A DNA stretch of 64,000 nucleotides from Algoriphagus sp. Y33 (GCF_014838715.1 NZ_CP061947.1:4702001-4766000); one strand, 5' to 3'; shown: positions 8,447 through 17,605, counted from the first letter of the stretch. A program made the numbers and translations. Notes: generated by a model not told the origin, from the sequence alone.

Positions 8447-9753
8447 TGGGTTCATTTCGGGTCAATGGTGGAATAAAGCTTAAAGGCGAGATAATTCCCC
8501 AGGGAGCAAAAAACGAAGCACTACAGATTCTTTGCGCAGTGCTACTCACCGCAGAGAAAATTACCATAACCAAAATCCCAAACATAGTAGATGTCAATAA
8601 GCTCATTGAGCTATTGGGAGACATGGGGGTGAAAGTCACCAAAGAAGGTCCGGAAACCTACACTTTCCAAGCTGATGAAGTCAACCTTGACTTCATGGAA
8701 ACGGAAGAATTTTTGAAAAAAGCTTCAGCGCTGAGAGGCTCAGTAATGCTTCTTGGTCCTCTTCTGGCAAGGTTCGGTACAGGAAAACTGTCTAAGCCCG
8801 GCGGAGACAAAATTGGTCGCAGAAGGATGGATACCCACTTCACCGGGTTTCAGAAGCTCGGCGCCAAATTCAACTATGACGCTAAGAATGAAATTTTCCA
8901 CATCGATGGAAAAAATCTGAAAGGTTGCTACATGCTTCTTGATGAAGCATCGGTGACCGGCACGGCGAATATCGTAATGGCTGCCGCAATGGCAGAAGGC
9001 ACTACGACCATTTACAACGCTGCCTGCGAGCCTTACCTTCAGCAACTTTGTGACATGCTCAACCGCATGGGTGCAAAAATCTCCGGAGTTGGATCGAACT
9101 TACTTACTATCGAAGGCGTGGATAAACTGGGAGGAACCACCCACAAAATGCTTCCGGACATGATCGAAATCGGGTCATTTATCGGACTTGCAGCCATGAC
9201 TCAGTCAGAAATTACGATTAAAGACTGCCAAATCCCACGACTTGGAATCATCCCCGAAACCTTCCGACGAATGGGCATCAAATTGGAATTCAGAGGCGAT
9301 AACATCTTCGTTCCCGCCCAAAAACATTACGAAATAGAAACCTTTATTGATGGCTCCATTCTTACTGTGGCAGATGCCATTTGGCCGGGATTCACTCCTG
9401 ATTTGCTCAGCATCGTCTTGGTGACAGCCACTCAGGCGAAGGGAACTGTGCTGGTTCATCAGAAAATGTTTGAGTCTAGATTGTTCTTTGTGGACAAACT
9501 GATCGACATGGGTGCGCAGATCATTCTTTGTGACCCTCATAGAGCTACCGTAATAGGTTTAGACAGAAAAACAGAGCTACGGGGAATCAGAATGACATCC
9601 CCGGATATTCGTGCCGGAGTAGCATTGCTTATCGCAGCACTTTCGGCTAGCGGGACATCTATCATCGACAATATCGAGCAGATCGACCGAGGCTATCAGA
9701 ACATTGACGAGAGACTGCGGGCTTTGGGAGCAGATATTGAGAGAATCTCATAA
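8446..9753 (+). CDS. murA: UDP-N-acetylglucosamine 1-carboxyvinyltransferase
   Basis: The 435-residue enzyme transfers enolpyruvate from PEP to UDP-GlcNAc, the first committed step of peptidoglycan synthesis. The N-terminus GSFRVNGGIKLKGEI and the block PQGAKNEALQILCAVLL are diagnostic. The active-site loop reads KPGGDKIGRRRMDTHF. Residue 121, normally the fosfomycin-reactive Cys (C115 in E. coli), is Asp (codon GAC at 8806-8808). Asp at this position keeps activity in Mycobacterium and Chlamydia MurA and confers fosfomycin insensitivity. A terminator follows the gene. Confidence 0.96.
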   Translation: MGSFRVNGGIKLKGEIIPQGAKNEALQILCAVLLTAEKITITKIPNIVDVNKLIELLGDMGVKVTKEGPETYTFQADEVNLDFMETEEFLKKASALRGSVMLLGPLLARFGTGKLSKPGGDKIGRRRMDTHFTGFQKLGAKFNYDAKNEIFHIDGKNLKGCYMLLDEASVTGTANIVMAAAMAEGTTTIYNAACEPYLQQLCDMLNRMGAKISGVGSNLLTIEGVDKLGGTTHKMLPDMIEIGSFIGLAAMTQSEITIKDCQIPRLGIIPETFRRMGIKLEFRGDNIFVPAQKHYEIETFIDGSILTVADAIWPGFTPDLLSIVLVTATQAKGTVLVHQKMFESRLFFVDKLIDMGAQIILCDPHRATVIGLDRKTELRGIRMTSPDIRAGVALLIAALSASGTSIIDNIEQIDRGYQNIDERLRALGADIERIS

Positions 9754-9774
9754 AAACAGTATTATTCTAGTGAA

Positions 9775-9807
9775 AGAGGGTTCTGGATTCAGAGCCCTCT
9801 TTTTTTG
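9775..9807 (+). terminator. Rho-independent terminator after murA
   Basis: AGAGGGttCTG and CAGAGCCCTCT form a stem of about 11 bp with a G-T pair and a tight loop, followed by eight T residues. It lies 22 bp after the murA stop. Confidence 0.85.
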
Positions 9808-9850
9808 AAGTTTGTGCTTATTCACAGAGATCGTAGTTGGTCACCTGAGG

Positions 9851-9892
9851 TATTTACTCTGGCATTTGTGTTCGCAAATGCCAGGGTAAATA
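9851..9892. repeat. Long inverted repeat (hairpin)
   Basis: TATTTACTCTGGCATTTG pairs with CAAATGCCAGGGTAAATA around a six-base loop TGTTCG, 17 of 18 positions complementary. There is no T-run on either side, so it is not a standard terminator. It could be a REP-type palindrome or an RNA processing site. Confidence 0.7.
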
Positions 9893-9965
9893 GATCGTTC
9901 TGAATCCCCAGACGTTTTCTTAACACTTACACCGATTGCTAAAGACTGATCATTTATTACATTGA

Positions 9966-10009
9966 ATCTGCTTCTCCGAAGGGTGAATCTAATCTGCACT
10001 TTCATCCCC
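9966..10009 (+). repeat. Third dispersed repeat family, copy 1
   Basis: AATCTGCTTCTCCGAAGGG followed by TGAATCTAATCTGCACTTTC and ATCCCC. It aligns with 42380-42428 (same strand) and with the reverse complement of 38072-38119, sharing CTGCTTCTCC, GAAG, ATCT and CACTnTCATCCCC. Confidence 0.55.
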
Positions 10010-10276
10010 GCTCGTGGAATGATAGTTCATGGATGTTTTCCCTTTTGAGCTTTACCAAAAAGTTCAACGAATAAAACAACAGGCCTTCTGGCCTCTTTAT
10101 CCCCACGCTATCAGCCATATAGAAATAAATTCTGCTTCAACAATCAAGGCCATCTTTTTATCTATAGAGAACGTCACTATTTGTATTCAAAATAAATTCA
10201 CCGCCAATATTCTTTCATTTCTTTCCTTTTCGGAATTTTTGGTAAATTCTGGCTCGATAAGCCAAAACAACCTATT

Positions 10277-11995
10277 ATGTCAAAGAAAAAACTCCGTAGC
10301 CAAGACTGGTACGGACGCACCGGAAAAGACGGATTTATATATCGCTCCTGGATGAAGAACCAGGGATTTCCCCATCACTTATTTGAAGGAGACAAGCCTG
10401 TAATCGGAATTTGCAACACCTGGTCTGAGCTTACTCCCTGTAATGCACATTTCAGAGATCTGGCAGAAGCACTAAAGCGTGGAATCTGGGAAGCTGGCGG
10501 CTTTCCCTTAGAATTCCCTGTGATGTCTTTGGGAGAATGCTCCGTAAAGCCTACTGCGATGCTTTTCCGCAATCTCGCCAGTATGGATGTGGAGGAAAGC
10601 ATCCGTGCCAATCCTATGGACGGTGTAGTCCTAATGTGTGGCTGTGACAAAACCACCCCCTCACTTGTCATGGGAGCGGCTTCTGTGGATTTGCCCGCTA
10701 TCGTTCTTTCGGGCGGGCCAATGTTGGTAGGGAGGTATAAAGGCAAGAAAATAGGAACTTCAGATGTATGGAGATTTGCAGAGGATTTCAAACTAGGCAA
10801 AATGTCCCAAGAAGAGTTTATAGAAGCTGAAGCAGCAATGTCACGCTCTGTAGGTCATTGCGCTCCTATGGGAACAGCATCCACTATGGCCGGCATGGTT
10901 GAGTCACTTGGCCTTTCTCTTCCTGACAATGCTACGATCCCGGCTGCAGATTCCCGAAGAAAAGTATTGGCTCACATGACTGGAATGCGCATCGTAGAGA
11001 TGGTGAATGAGGATCTGAAAATGAGCAAAATCCTGACCCGTAAGGCATTCGAAAACTCAATCATGGTGAATGCCGCTTTGGGAGGATCCACCAATTTCAT
11101 TTTACACCTTACAGCCATTGCCAAACGAATCGGAGTAGACATTGATTTGACTGATTTTGATAAATTTTCTTCCATTATCCCGCTGATTGCAAACGTGCAA
11201 CCTTCGGGAGAGCATTGGGTGGAGGACTTATTTTATGCAGGAGGACTCCCTGCGGTAATGAAAGAAATAGAGCGACACCTACACCGTGATTCTATCACTG
11301 CAAATGGCAAATCAATAGGTGAAAATATTGAAAAAGCCGAATGCTATGACAGAAATCTAATTGGCACATTTGAAAACCCAATCAAGCCCGATTCGGGAAT
11401 TGCAGTGTTGAAAGGTAATCTATGTCCAAATGGAGCGGTGATCAAACCATCTGCAGCGACACCTAGTTTATTGACCCACATGGGACGGGCAGTAGTATTT
11501 GAAAATATTGATGATTATAAAGCCCGAATTGATTCTCCGGATTTGGACATAGATGAAACCTGTGTGATGGTAATGAAGAACGTCGGACCAAAAGGCTATC
11601 CCGGAATGCCGGAAGTGGGTAATATGGGATTACCGGAAAAGCTACTCAAAAAAGGCATAAAAGACATGGTGCGTATTTCTGACGGTAGAATGAGCGGTAC
11701 AGGATACGGTACTGTTATTCTGCACGTGTCTCCCGAATCAGCCATTGGAGGTCCTTTGGCATTTGTCCAAAATGGTGATATGATCGAGCTAAATGTACCC
11801 GCTAGAACTCTAAATCTAATGATCACTGATGAGGAATTTGAGAAACGAAGAGCAATATTCAAGCCATTGAATCTACCCTACGAGCGAGGGTATGTCAACC
11901 TTTTCCTAGACAAAGTAAATCAAGCCCACGACGGAGTGGATTTTGATTTCCTTCAGGGAGGCTCTGGATCCGAAGTAAAACGAGATTCTCATTAA
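10277..11995 (+). CDS. IlvD/Edd family dehydratase, probably for a sugar acid
   Basis: The 572-residue protein belongs to the Fe-S dehydratases that convert dihydroxy acids or aldonates to 2-keto acids. The three cluster cysteines are C55 (WSELTPCNAHF), C123 (MCGCDKTTPS) and C195 (SVGHCAPMGTAST). K125 would be the carbamylated Lys that helps bind Mg. RMSGTGYGT carries the catalytic Ser. The pattern NTWSELTPCN and the size fit pentonate/hexonate dehydratases better than dihydroxy-acid dehydratase IlvD. The SDR gene next door supports a sugar-acid pathway. The exact substrate is unknown. Confidence 0.88.
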   Translation: MSKKKLRSQDWYGRTGKDGFIYRSWMKNQGFPHHLFEGDKPVIGICNTWSELTPCNAHFRDLAEALKRGIWEAGGFPLEFPVMSLGECSVKPTAMLFRNLASMDVEESIRANPMDGVVLMCGCDKTTPSLVMGAASVDLPAIVLSGGPMLVGRYKGKKIGTSDVWRFAEDFKLGKMSQEEFIEAEAAMSRSVGHCAPMGTASTMAGMVESLGLSLPDNATIPAADSRRKVLAHMTGMRIVEMVNEDLKMSKILTRKAFENSIMVNAALGGSTNFILHLTAIAKRIGVDIDLTDFDKFSSIIPLIANVQPSGEHWVEDLFYAGGLPAVMKEIERHLHRDSITANGKSIGENIEKAECYDRNLIGTFENPIKPDSGIAVLKGNLCPNGAVIKPSAATPSLLTHMGRAVVFENIDDYKARIDSPDLDIDETCVMVMKNVGPKGYPGMPEVGNMGLPEKLLKKGIKDMVRISDGRMSGTGYGTVILHVSPESAIGGPLAFVQNGDMIELNVPARTLNLMITDEEFEKRRAIFKPLNLPYERGYVNLFLDKVNQAHDGVDFDFLQGGSGSEVKRDSH

Positions 11996-12001
11996 GCACC
12001 T

Positions 12002-12035
12002 AGCCCTGTCAGATTTTGAAAATCCGGCAGGGCTT
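12002..12035. repeat. Intergenic hairpin between dehydratase and SDR genes
   Basis: AGCCCTGTCAGATTTT pairs with AAAATCCGGCAGGGCT with two imperfect positions. Only a short T-run follows. It may act as a partial terminator or as an mRNA-stabilising stem between two genes 55 bp apart. Confidence 0.6.
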
Positions 12036-12050
12036 TCTGAAAAAGTAAAA

Positions 12051-12812
12051 ATGAAAACCCAAAAAGTCGCCATTATCACAGGAGCCGGGCAGGGAATTGG
12101 ATTGGCTATTGCCGAGAAACTCGCTGCACAAAGCATTAATTTAATATTAAATGATCTGGAAGAGGGCTTGATCACCGAAGCATGCAAGCGGATCAGCCAT
12201 GTACATGGCGTATCTGCACATGCCATTCCCGGTGATGCTGCTTTGGAAGATGTAATCAATGCGCTAATCGCAGCTGCACTCAGAAATTTTGGCTCCCTCG
12301 ATATTGTGGTTGCCAATTCAGGGATCACACTTTTCGGGGCTTTTTTGGAGTACTCCCGAGAAGACTTTATGCAAGTGACCCAGATCAATCAGGCGGGAAC
12401 TTTCTTTCTGGCCCAGGCTGCTGCAAGAGTGATGAAGGATCAGCCCAATGGAGGAGCATTGCTTTTCACTTCATCCGTCACAGCCCACCAGAGTCATGAA
12501 AATCTCGCTGCTTATGCTATGAGTAAAGCGGCAATAGAGATGCTCGCAAAAAACTTGGTGCTTGAGCTTACTCCTTTTAAGATTCGGGTGAACACCATTG
12601 CCCCAGGAGCCACGGTAACCGCAAGAACAACACTTGACCCTGACTATGAATCTACCTGGTCGAAGCTCACTCCCCTGGGTCGGCCCGCCGCAGTTCAGGA
12701 CATAGCAAATGCCGCAGCATTTTTGGTCTCCGATGAAGCAGAGCATATTACAGGACAAACACTGATCATCGACGGAGGCTGGACCTGTGTCAGCCCTTCT
12801 CCATATACTTAA
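12051..12812 (+). CDS. SDR family NAD(P)-dependent oxidoreductase
   Basis: The 253-residue classical short-chain dehydrogenase has the cofactor motif TGAGQGIG near residues 12-19, the NSG block around residue 90 and the catalytic Ser plus YAMSK (Tyr-xxx-Lys) around residues 140-165. It ends with GQTLIIDGGW, the usual C-terminal signature. It follows the IlvD/Edd-type dehydratase by 55 bp, so it probably oxidises the sugar or lactone precursor, or reduces a keto product, in the same pathway. The substrate is not predictable from sequence. Confidence 0.88.
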   Translation: MKTQKVAIITGAGQGIGLAIAEKLAAQSINLILNDLEEGLITEACKRISHVHGVSAHAIPGDAALEDVINALIAAALRNFGSLDIVVANSGITLFGAFLEYSREDFMQVTQINQAGTFFLAQAAARVMKDQPNGGALLFTSSVTAHQSHENLAAYAMSKAAIEMLAKNLVLELTPFKIRVNTIAPGATVTARTTLDPDYESTWSKLTPLGRPAAVQDIANAAAFLVSDEAEHITGQTLIIDGGWTCVSPSPYT

Positions 12813-13056
12813 GAAAAATCTAACTACATGGCCGTAAACTGACAGCACCCAAAGGAAAAATATCTCAGGTAGTGAAGTTTTTTTGACTAGGACTAAAAAG
12901 GGAGCTCTGCAAGTCCTTTCTAATTTGCCGAAAATAATCATCTTTACCTTCAGTCCTCGATAAAGCTGTATCAATTAGCTGAATATCAGGAGGAAAAAAA
13001 ACGGGTGAAAATACAATCTAAATTCTAAGTCTGTTAACTTTATAAAAACAGAAGTT

Positions 13057-13704
13057 ATGAAACACCTCTCCTTCATTCTACTGCTTGTCTGCATGTTGCA
13101 GGCCTGCCAACCCAAAGAGACGACACCGGATACCTTGCCAATGAAAGTTGCAATGGCCTATGGTTTTGACAAATTTGACAAGGTCAATTCCATAGCCTAT
13201 ACTTGGAATGTGCAGCGTGACTCTGTGAATGTGATGACTAGAGATTGGAAGTGGAACATAAAAGACCGTACAGTTTATTACGCCACTGCTGACACCAGCT
13301 ACACCTATAGTCTGGATATGCCCGCCGACTCTTTGCCTGATGCAGACAAAGGATTTATCAATGATAAATACTGGATGATGTACCCATTTCAGTTGGCTTG
13401 GGATTCAGGTTATGACTATGAAACGGAGGAAAATGTACCAACTCCGATTTCAGGAACTAGCTCAACTAAGCTGACAATCGTGTATAATGGTGCAGATGGC
13501 TATACACCGGGAGATGCATACGACCTTTATTTGGACGAAAACAACATGATTTTGGAATGGGTTTTCCGCAGAGGAAATGGAGCAGAAGGCAGACCATTCA
13601 CCTGGGAGAATGTTGAACAGTTTGGCCCGATCAAACTGGCAACCACTCATGCAAATCAAGAAGGTCAAAAGACAATCTGGTTTTCCAATATATCTGTAAA
13701 TTAA
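13057..13704 (+). CDS. Hypothetical lipoprotein
   Basis: A 215-residue protein with a lipoprotein signal, MKHLSFILLLVCMLQACQPK, where the cleavage Cys is C17. The mature part is rich in Trp and Tyr (YTWNVQRDSVNV, DWKWNIKDRTVYY) and alternates in a way that suggests beta strands, like other periplasmic beta-sheet lipoproteins of Bacteroidota. I do not recognise a named family. It is preceded by 244 bp of non-coding DNA and followed by a clear terminator, so it is probably a single-gene unit. Confidence 0.8.
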   Translation: MKHLSFILLLVCMLQACQPKETTPDTLPMKVAMAYGFDKFDKVNSIAYTWNVQRDSVNVMTRDWKWNIKDRTVYYATADTSYTYSLDMPADSLPDADKGFINDKYWMMYPFQLAWDSGYDYETEENVPTPISGTSSTKLTIVYNGADGYTPGDAYDLYLDENNMILEWVFRRGNGAEGRPFTWENVEQFGPIKLATTHANQEGQKTIWFSNISVN

Positions 13705-13726
13705 CCTACCCACAAACTTTAAAATT

Positions 13727-13758
13727 AGCCGTTTGCCATCTATCAAACGGCTTTTTTT
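13727..13758 (+). terminator. Rho-independent terminator
   Basis: AGCCGTTTG and CAAACGGCT form a perfect 9-bp stem with an eight-base loop, followed by seven T residues, 22 bp after the lipoprotein stop. Confidence 0.88.
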
Positions 13759-13816
13759 ATCTCTTTACCCTAAATTGAACCCCAACGACTTCCCAAAATA
13801 AAACCTCTTTTTCAGA

Positions 13817-14698
13817 ATGAAATCAAACAGAAGAAATTTCATTAAGCAAACAGGCTTACTTGCCAGCGCGGGATTGATTACCAATCCATTTGCTGCTTTT
13901 TCTACTTCCCTAAAAACCTACACTGTGGGTGAAATCATAGACTTGTTCGTCGCGCAAGTCCCTAATTCCCCCTTCGCACAGACAGTGGATACCTTGAAAT
14001 CAGGGAACAAAAACCAAGTCGTCACGGGCATTGTCACCACCATGTTTGCCACGATTACAGTAATCCGAAAAGCCATTGAACTCAATGCAAATTTCATTAT
14101 TGCCCATGAACCTACTTTTTATAATCATCTGGATGAAACTACTTGGCTTGACAATGACCCTATCTACGAATTCAAACGAAAGCTTCTTGATGAACATGGA
14201 ATTGCAGTTTGGCGAAACCACGATTATGTCCATAGTCTTGAAATCGACGGAGTACAGGCAGGTGTCGTAAGAGAATTGGATTGGGAGGCGTTTTACAAAC
14301 AAGATGCAGTTTTAAATCTCCCTGAGACAACACTTGGTGATTTGATCTCCCACGTGAAGTCAAAAATGAATTTACCGGCACTTCGCTACGTCGGCGACCT
14401 TTCTCAAAAAGCAAGCAAAATACTTCTCCTGCCGGGAGCAATTGGTGGAAGAAGACAAATCGAGTTGCTTATGAAAGAAAAACCGGATGTATTGATCTGT
14501 GGAGAAAGTCCTGAATGGGAAACACCTGAGTACGTTCGAAATGCAAATGAAATGGGAGAAAAGCTCGGACTGATTGTCATTGGCCATTCGGCAAGCGAAG
14601 AGGGCGGTTCTGGGTTTATGGCCGAGTGGATTAGGAAAAATACCCTGGGAGTTCCTGTATCCCATATCCCCTCCGGGAATTCCCTACTGGTAAAATAA
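13817..14698 (+). CDS. Nif3-like dinuclear metal-centre protein with export signal
   Basis: The 293-residue protein starts MKSNRRNFIKQTGLLASAGL, a twin-arginine-like leader, and then resembles the NIF3/YbgI family. The block TTMFATITVIRKAIELNANF, followed by IIAHEPTFYNH, corresponds to the family's AIELGANLIVTHHP metal-binding segment, with His changed to Glu in the second position. GHSASEEGGSGFMAEWI near the C-terminus matches the second metal-binding region (normally GHxxxE). NIF3 proteins are normally cytoplasmic and about 250-370 residues, so an exported member is unusual. The activity of the family is poorly known. Confidence 0.75.
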   Translation: MKSNRRNFIKQTGLLASAGLITNPFAAFSTSLKTYTVGEIIDLFVAQVPNSPFAQTVDTLKSGNKNQVVTGIVTTMFATITVIRKAIELNANFIIAHEPTFYNHLDETTWLDNDPIYEFKRKLLDEHGIAVWRNHDYVHSLEIDGVQAGVVRELDWEAFYKQDAVLNLPETTLGDLISHVKSKMNLPALRYVGDLSQKASKILLLPGAIGGRRQIELLMKEKPDVLICGESPEWETPEYVRNANEMGEKLGLIVIGHSASEEGGSGFMAEWIRKNTLGVPVSHIPSGNSLLVK

Positions 14699-14816
14699 GT
14701 AATTATTAGAACAGAAAAAACCGAAGGACATTCCACACTATTGCCTCTCAGTAAAAAATTCTTTGGAATCATATTCAGCTTTGGTAAATTAAAAGTCTAA
14801 CAAGTTGAACTCAACC

Positions 14817-16331
14817 ATGACTCCCATAAAGAATTTGAATCGAAGAGAATTCCTTGGCTCCGCAGCCACTGTAGCGGCATCTATTTCTATTGTCCCATCC
14901 AATGTGATCGCCGGGCTTGGGAAAATTCCTCCTTCCGATCAAATCACCGTTGCAAATATTGGTTGTGGCACTCAAGGCCTACGGGAAATGGGAGAGCTAT
15001 TACAAAACCCAAAAGTTCGCGTAATTGCCGTTTGCGATGTGAATAAATACTCGGAAAATTACATTGACTGGTCACCTTATGGCATACGGGATGATATCCG
15101 AAAAACACTTGGTGATGATACATGGTGGAATAAAGTCAAAGGAATTCCCGGAGGAAGAGATGCGGGCCAAGCCTATGTAGAAAAATACTACTCAAAAAAT
15201 AGCTCCGCAGGAACTTACAGTGGCTGCGCATCCTATGAGGATTTTCGGGAACTTTTTGCTCAAGAAAAAGGAATCGACGCAGTCAAAGTGATGACCCCGG
15301 ACCATACGCATGCTTCTATCGCTATAGCTGCAATGAATAACGGAATACATGTAGTGACTCACAAGCCTATTTCCAACAGACTTCTAGAAGGGAGAAAAGT
15401 GATAGAAAAAGCTAAATCAAGTAAAGTGATCACACACTTGCTTGCTTGGTCAGACCGTCCCGAATATCGCCTAATAAAAGCTTGGATGGATGCTGGCCTA
15501 ATTGGAGAATTGAAAGAAATACACAATTGGTCCTATAGACCTGTTTGGCAACAGTGGACTCAGCGCCCTTCGGGGTTCGAAACCATTCCCGCAGGTTTTA
15601 ATTGGAATCTTTGGCTGGGGCCTGTTCCCGAAATGGATTACCACAAAAACTACACGCACAATGTATTCCGGGGATGGTTTGATTTCGGCGGAGGTTCGGT
15701 GGCTGATATGGGACATTACAGCCTCTTCCCCCTATTTGAAACCCTGGGCATCAGTAATTCTCCCCTAAGCGCCAAGGCATACGGAACTACTACACGCGAG
15801 GAAATAAACGGTGTCTATCACTGGATAGACAATGATGTGGCTTTTCCTGCAAGCTGTATGATCAAATGGAAATTTCCCAAACAAGCAGATCTACCTGCTT
15901 TTGACCTGCTCTGGTATGATGGAGGGATGAAGCCATTTGCTCCAGAGGAACTGGAAGCAGATAACAAAGACACACCTGAGGAAGGATTGCTGATTGTGGG
16001 AACCAAAGGCAAAATATTAGGCGGATTCAGAGGAGAAAATCCTGCTCTACTTCCGGAAAGCAAAATGGCCGGTCGTCCGGTATCCGAACGAATTGATTCT
16101 GGAAGTGTGGAGAGAAGCACTTCAGCATGGGTGGAAGCAATCCAATCTGGAGCACAAACCCCAGGAAGCTTCATCCGTGCCCAGACCATCACAGACACCA
16201 TCAACCTTGGTGCTGTGGCTTTGAGAGCAGGGGAAAAAGTAGATTTTGATGCTTCCGCTTTGGAAATTACCAATGATAAAGACGCAAACAAATTCCTAAC
16301 TAGAGAATATAGAAAAGGCTGGGAGATTTGA
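14817..16331 (+). CDS. Gfo/Idh/MocA family oxidoreductase with twin-arginine leader
   Basis: The 504-residue protein opens with NLNRREFLGSAATVAASISI, a good Tat signal. The Rossmann segment ITVANIGCGTQGLREMGELL starts about residue 45, and DAVKVMTPDHTHASIA and MNNGIHVVTHKPISN give the conserved EKP-like region (here HKP). Members use NAD(P) to oxidise or epimerise sugars. Tat export fits a cofactor-loaded periplasmic enzyme. I use the ATG at 14817, not a TTG four codons upstream. The TIM-barrel isomerase follows 97 bp downstream, a common partner. Confidence 0.88.
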   Translation: MTPIKNLNRREFLGSAATVAASISIVPSNVIAGLGKIPPSDQITVANIGCGTQGLREMGELLQNPKVRVIAVCDVNKYSENYIDWSPYGIRDDIRKTLGDDTWWNKVKGIPGGRDAGQAYVEKYYSKNSSAGTYSGCASYEDFRELFAQEKGIDAVKVMTPDHTHASIAIAAMNNGIHVVTHKPISNRLLEGRKVIEKAKSSKVITHLLAWSDRPEYRLIKAWMDAGLIGELKEIHNWSYRPVWQQWTQRPSGFETIPAGFNWNLWLGPVPEMDYHKNYTHNVFRGWFDFGGGSVADMGHYSLFPLFETLGISNSPLSAKAYGTTTREEINGVYHWIDNDVAFPASCMIKWKFPKQADLPAFDLLWYDGGMKPFAPEELEADNKDTPEEGLLIVGTKGKILGGFRGENPALLPESKMAGRPVSERIDSGSVERSTSAWVEAIQSGAQTPGSFIRAQTITDTINLGAVALRAGEKVDFDASALEITNDKDANKFLTREYRKGWEI

Positions 16332-16428
16332 GGCAGTATTCATTTGCCGGTTTTCAGTATCAGTATGTCTGAAACCATTTACTTAAACCTCATTTTAAAA
16401 CCGGTTTATCCTTTATCCCAAAATAAAC

Positions 16429-17376
16429 ATGACTACTAGAAGAAATTTCCTCAAATCAACAGGCCTGGCTACTGCCGCACTAGGTTTAGGAATGCCACAA
16501 ATGGCATTTTCAGCATCTAAAGCAAATCCACTGTTTAAAATATCCCTTGCAGAATGGTCGCTGAACAAACAGCTTTTCTCCGGCAAAATGGATCATTTGG
16601 ACTTCCCGGCCCTCACCAAAAAAGCAGGAATCGAAGCCGTAGAATATGTTAACCAGTTTTTCAAAGACAGAGCAAAAGACATGGCTTATCTGAAGGAAAT
16701 GAAAACCCGGGCAGCAGGTGAGGGAGTCAAATCTGTTTTGATCATGTGTGACGGCGAAGGCATACTTGGGGCAGAGACTGCCAAAGAGCGAACTCAAACT
16801 GTGGAAAATCACAAAAAATGGGTGGAGGCAGCCAAATTCCTCGGCTGTCATTCAATCCGGGTGAACGCCTACTCTGCTGTGCCTTGGAGCACTTCAGAGC
16901 AAGATTATAAAAAATCAAGTGATCTGGCCAGTGCAGGCTTGCAAGAGCTATGTGAATTTGCGGATGGCTTCGATATCAATGTCTTGATAGAAAACCACGG
17001 TGGTTTTTCAAGTAACGGAAAATGGCTTGCAGAGATGATTGAAAAGGCTGATCATCCAAGAGCAGGCACACTTCCTGATTTTGGAAATTTCCGTATAGCC
17101 AATGAAGATGGAAAAGCCATTTCCTATGACTCCTATCGTGGTGTGGATGAATTGATGCCAAAGGCAAAAGGTGTAAGTCTAAAACCAAAAGTATGGGATG
17201 ATATGGGCAACGAATTCCCTTTAGACTATTCAAAAATGATACAACTTGTGCTGGGCCACGGTTTTCAGGGGTATGTTGGGATTGAGCACGGAGAAGAAGG
17301 CCGGGAATGGGAGAGCATCGAAGAAATCCGAATCGAACTTGAACATGTGAGGAGTATACTTGCAAAAGAAGGCTAA
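16429..17376 (+). CDS. Sugar phosphate isomerase/epimerase family TIM-barrel protein, exported
   Basis: The 315-residue protein has a Tat-type start, TTRRNFLKSTGLATAALG, and then a xylose-isomerase-like TIM barrel. Visible are KISLAEWSLNKQL, GIEAVEYVNQFF, the Glu in NVLIENHGGFS, LPDFGNFR and the C-terminal YVGIEHGEEG. The Glu, His and Asp residues on strand ends are the expected metal ligands. It resembles proteins annotated hydroxypyruvate isomerase-like in Bacteroidota, but the substrate is unknown. The upstream Gfo/Idh/MocA gene and the shared export route suggest joint action on a periplasmic sugar. Confidence 0.86.
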   Translation: MTTRRNFLKSTGLATAALGLGMPQMAFSASKANPLFKISLAEWSLNKQLFSGKMDHLDFPALTKKAGIEAVEYVNQFFKDRAKDMAYLKEMKTRAAGEGVKSVLIMCDGEGILGAETAKERTQTVENHKKWVEAAKFLGCHSIRVNAYSAVPWSTSEQDYKKSSDLASAGLQELCEFADGFDINVLIENHGGFSSNGKWLAEMIEKADHPRAGTLPDFGNFRIANEDGKAISYDSYRGVDELMPKAKGVSLKPKVWDDMGNEFPLDYSKMIQLVLGHGFQGYVGIEHGEEGREWESIEEIRIELEHVRSILAKEG

Positions 17377-17480
17377 TCATACACCGGACTCAAAAACGGA
17401 AGTTAAAAAAGATTGTCAAAGAAACTCTTAAATATTCTATTCGTCTTCCAATTAAGGCAGGACATAGTCTATTTTGGACA

Positions 17481-17605
17481 TTAAATCGAGCATGTCGAAG
17501 ACAACAAACACCGACATGTACACAATGCAACCCGCCTGTCGTCGGACTGGGATCCCTGTTCGACGACAGGCGGGTATGGGGTTGTAGAAAAACAATTATA
17601 AACAC
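17481..17605 (-). repeat. Dispersed leader-element repeat, copy E
   Basis: Ends at the base before the VOC gene ATG. Read away from that ATG it has the family head (complement of AACAATTATAAACACATG), a variable middle with a perfect 14-bp inverted repeat CCCGCCTGTCGTCG / CGACGACAGGCGGG at 17531-17574, and the tail CGACATGCTCGATTTAA. The core GGAATCTCG is degenerate (GGGATCCCAG). Confidence 0.65.

Larger units (their letters stand above)
9808..10276. other. Intergenic region with a long hairpin and a dispersed repeat
   Basis: About 470 bp without a supported gene. A plus-strand frame at 10029-10355 overlaps the dehydratase start and has no recognisable composition, so I do not call it. The region holds an 18-bp-stem hairpin at 9851-9892 and a copy of the third repeat family at 9966-10009. 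Confidence 0.6.

Noticed and set aside
9851..9892. CRISPR-like or attachment-site repeat
   Set aside because: Only a single hairpin is present with no spaced direct repeats. No integrase or cas gene is seen in the window.
10029..10355. Plus-strand frame of 108 codons before the dehydratase gene
   Set aside because: It overlaps the dehydratase start in another frame, its composition is not protein-like, and it spans a dispersed repeat edge.
17531..17574. Possible terminator after the sugar isomerase gene (14-bp GC stem)
   Set aside because: The stem has no T-run and is part of leader-element copy E, so it was not called a terminator.
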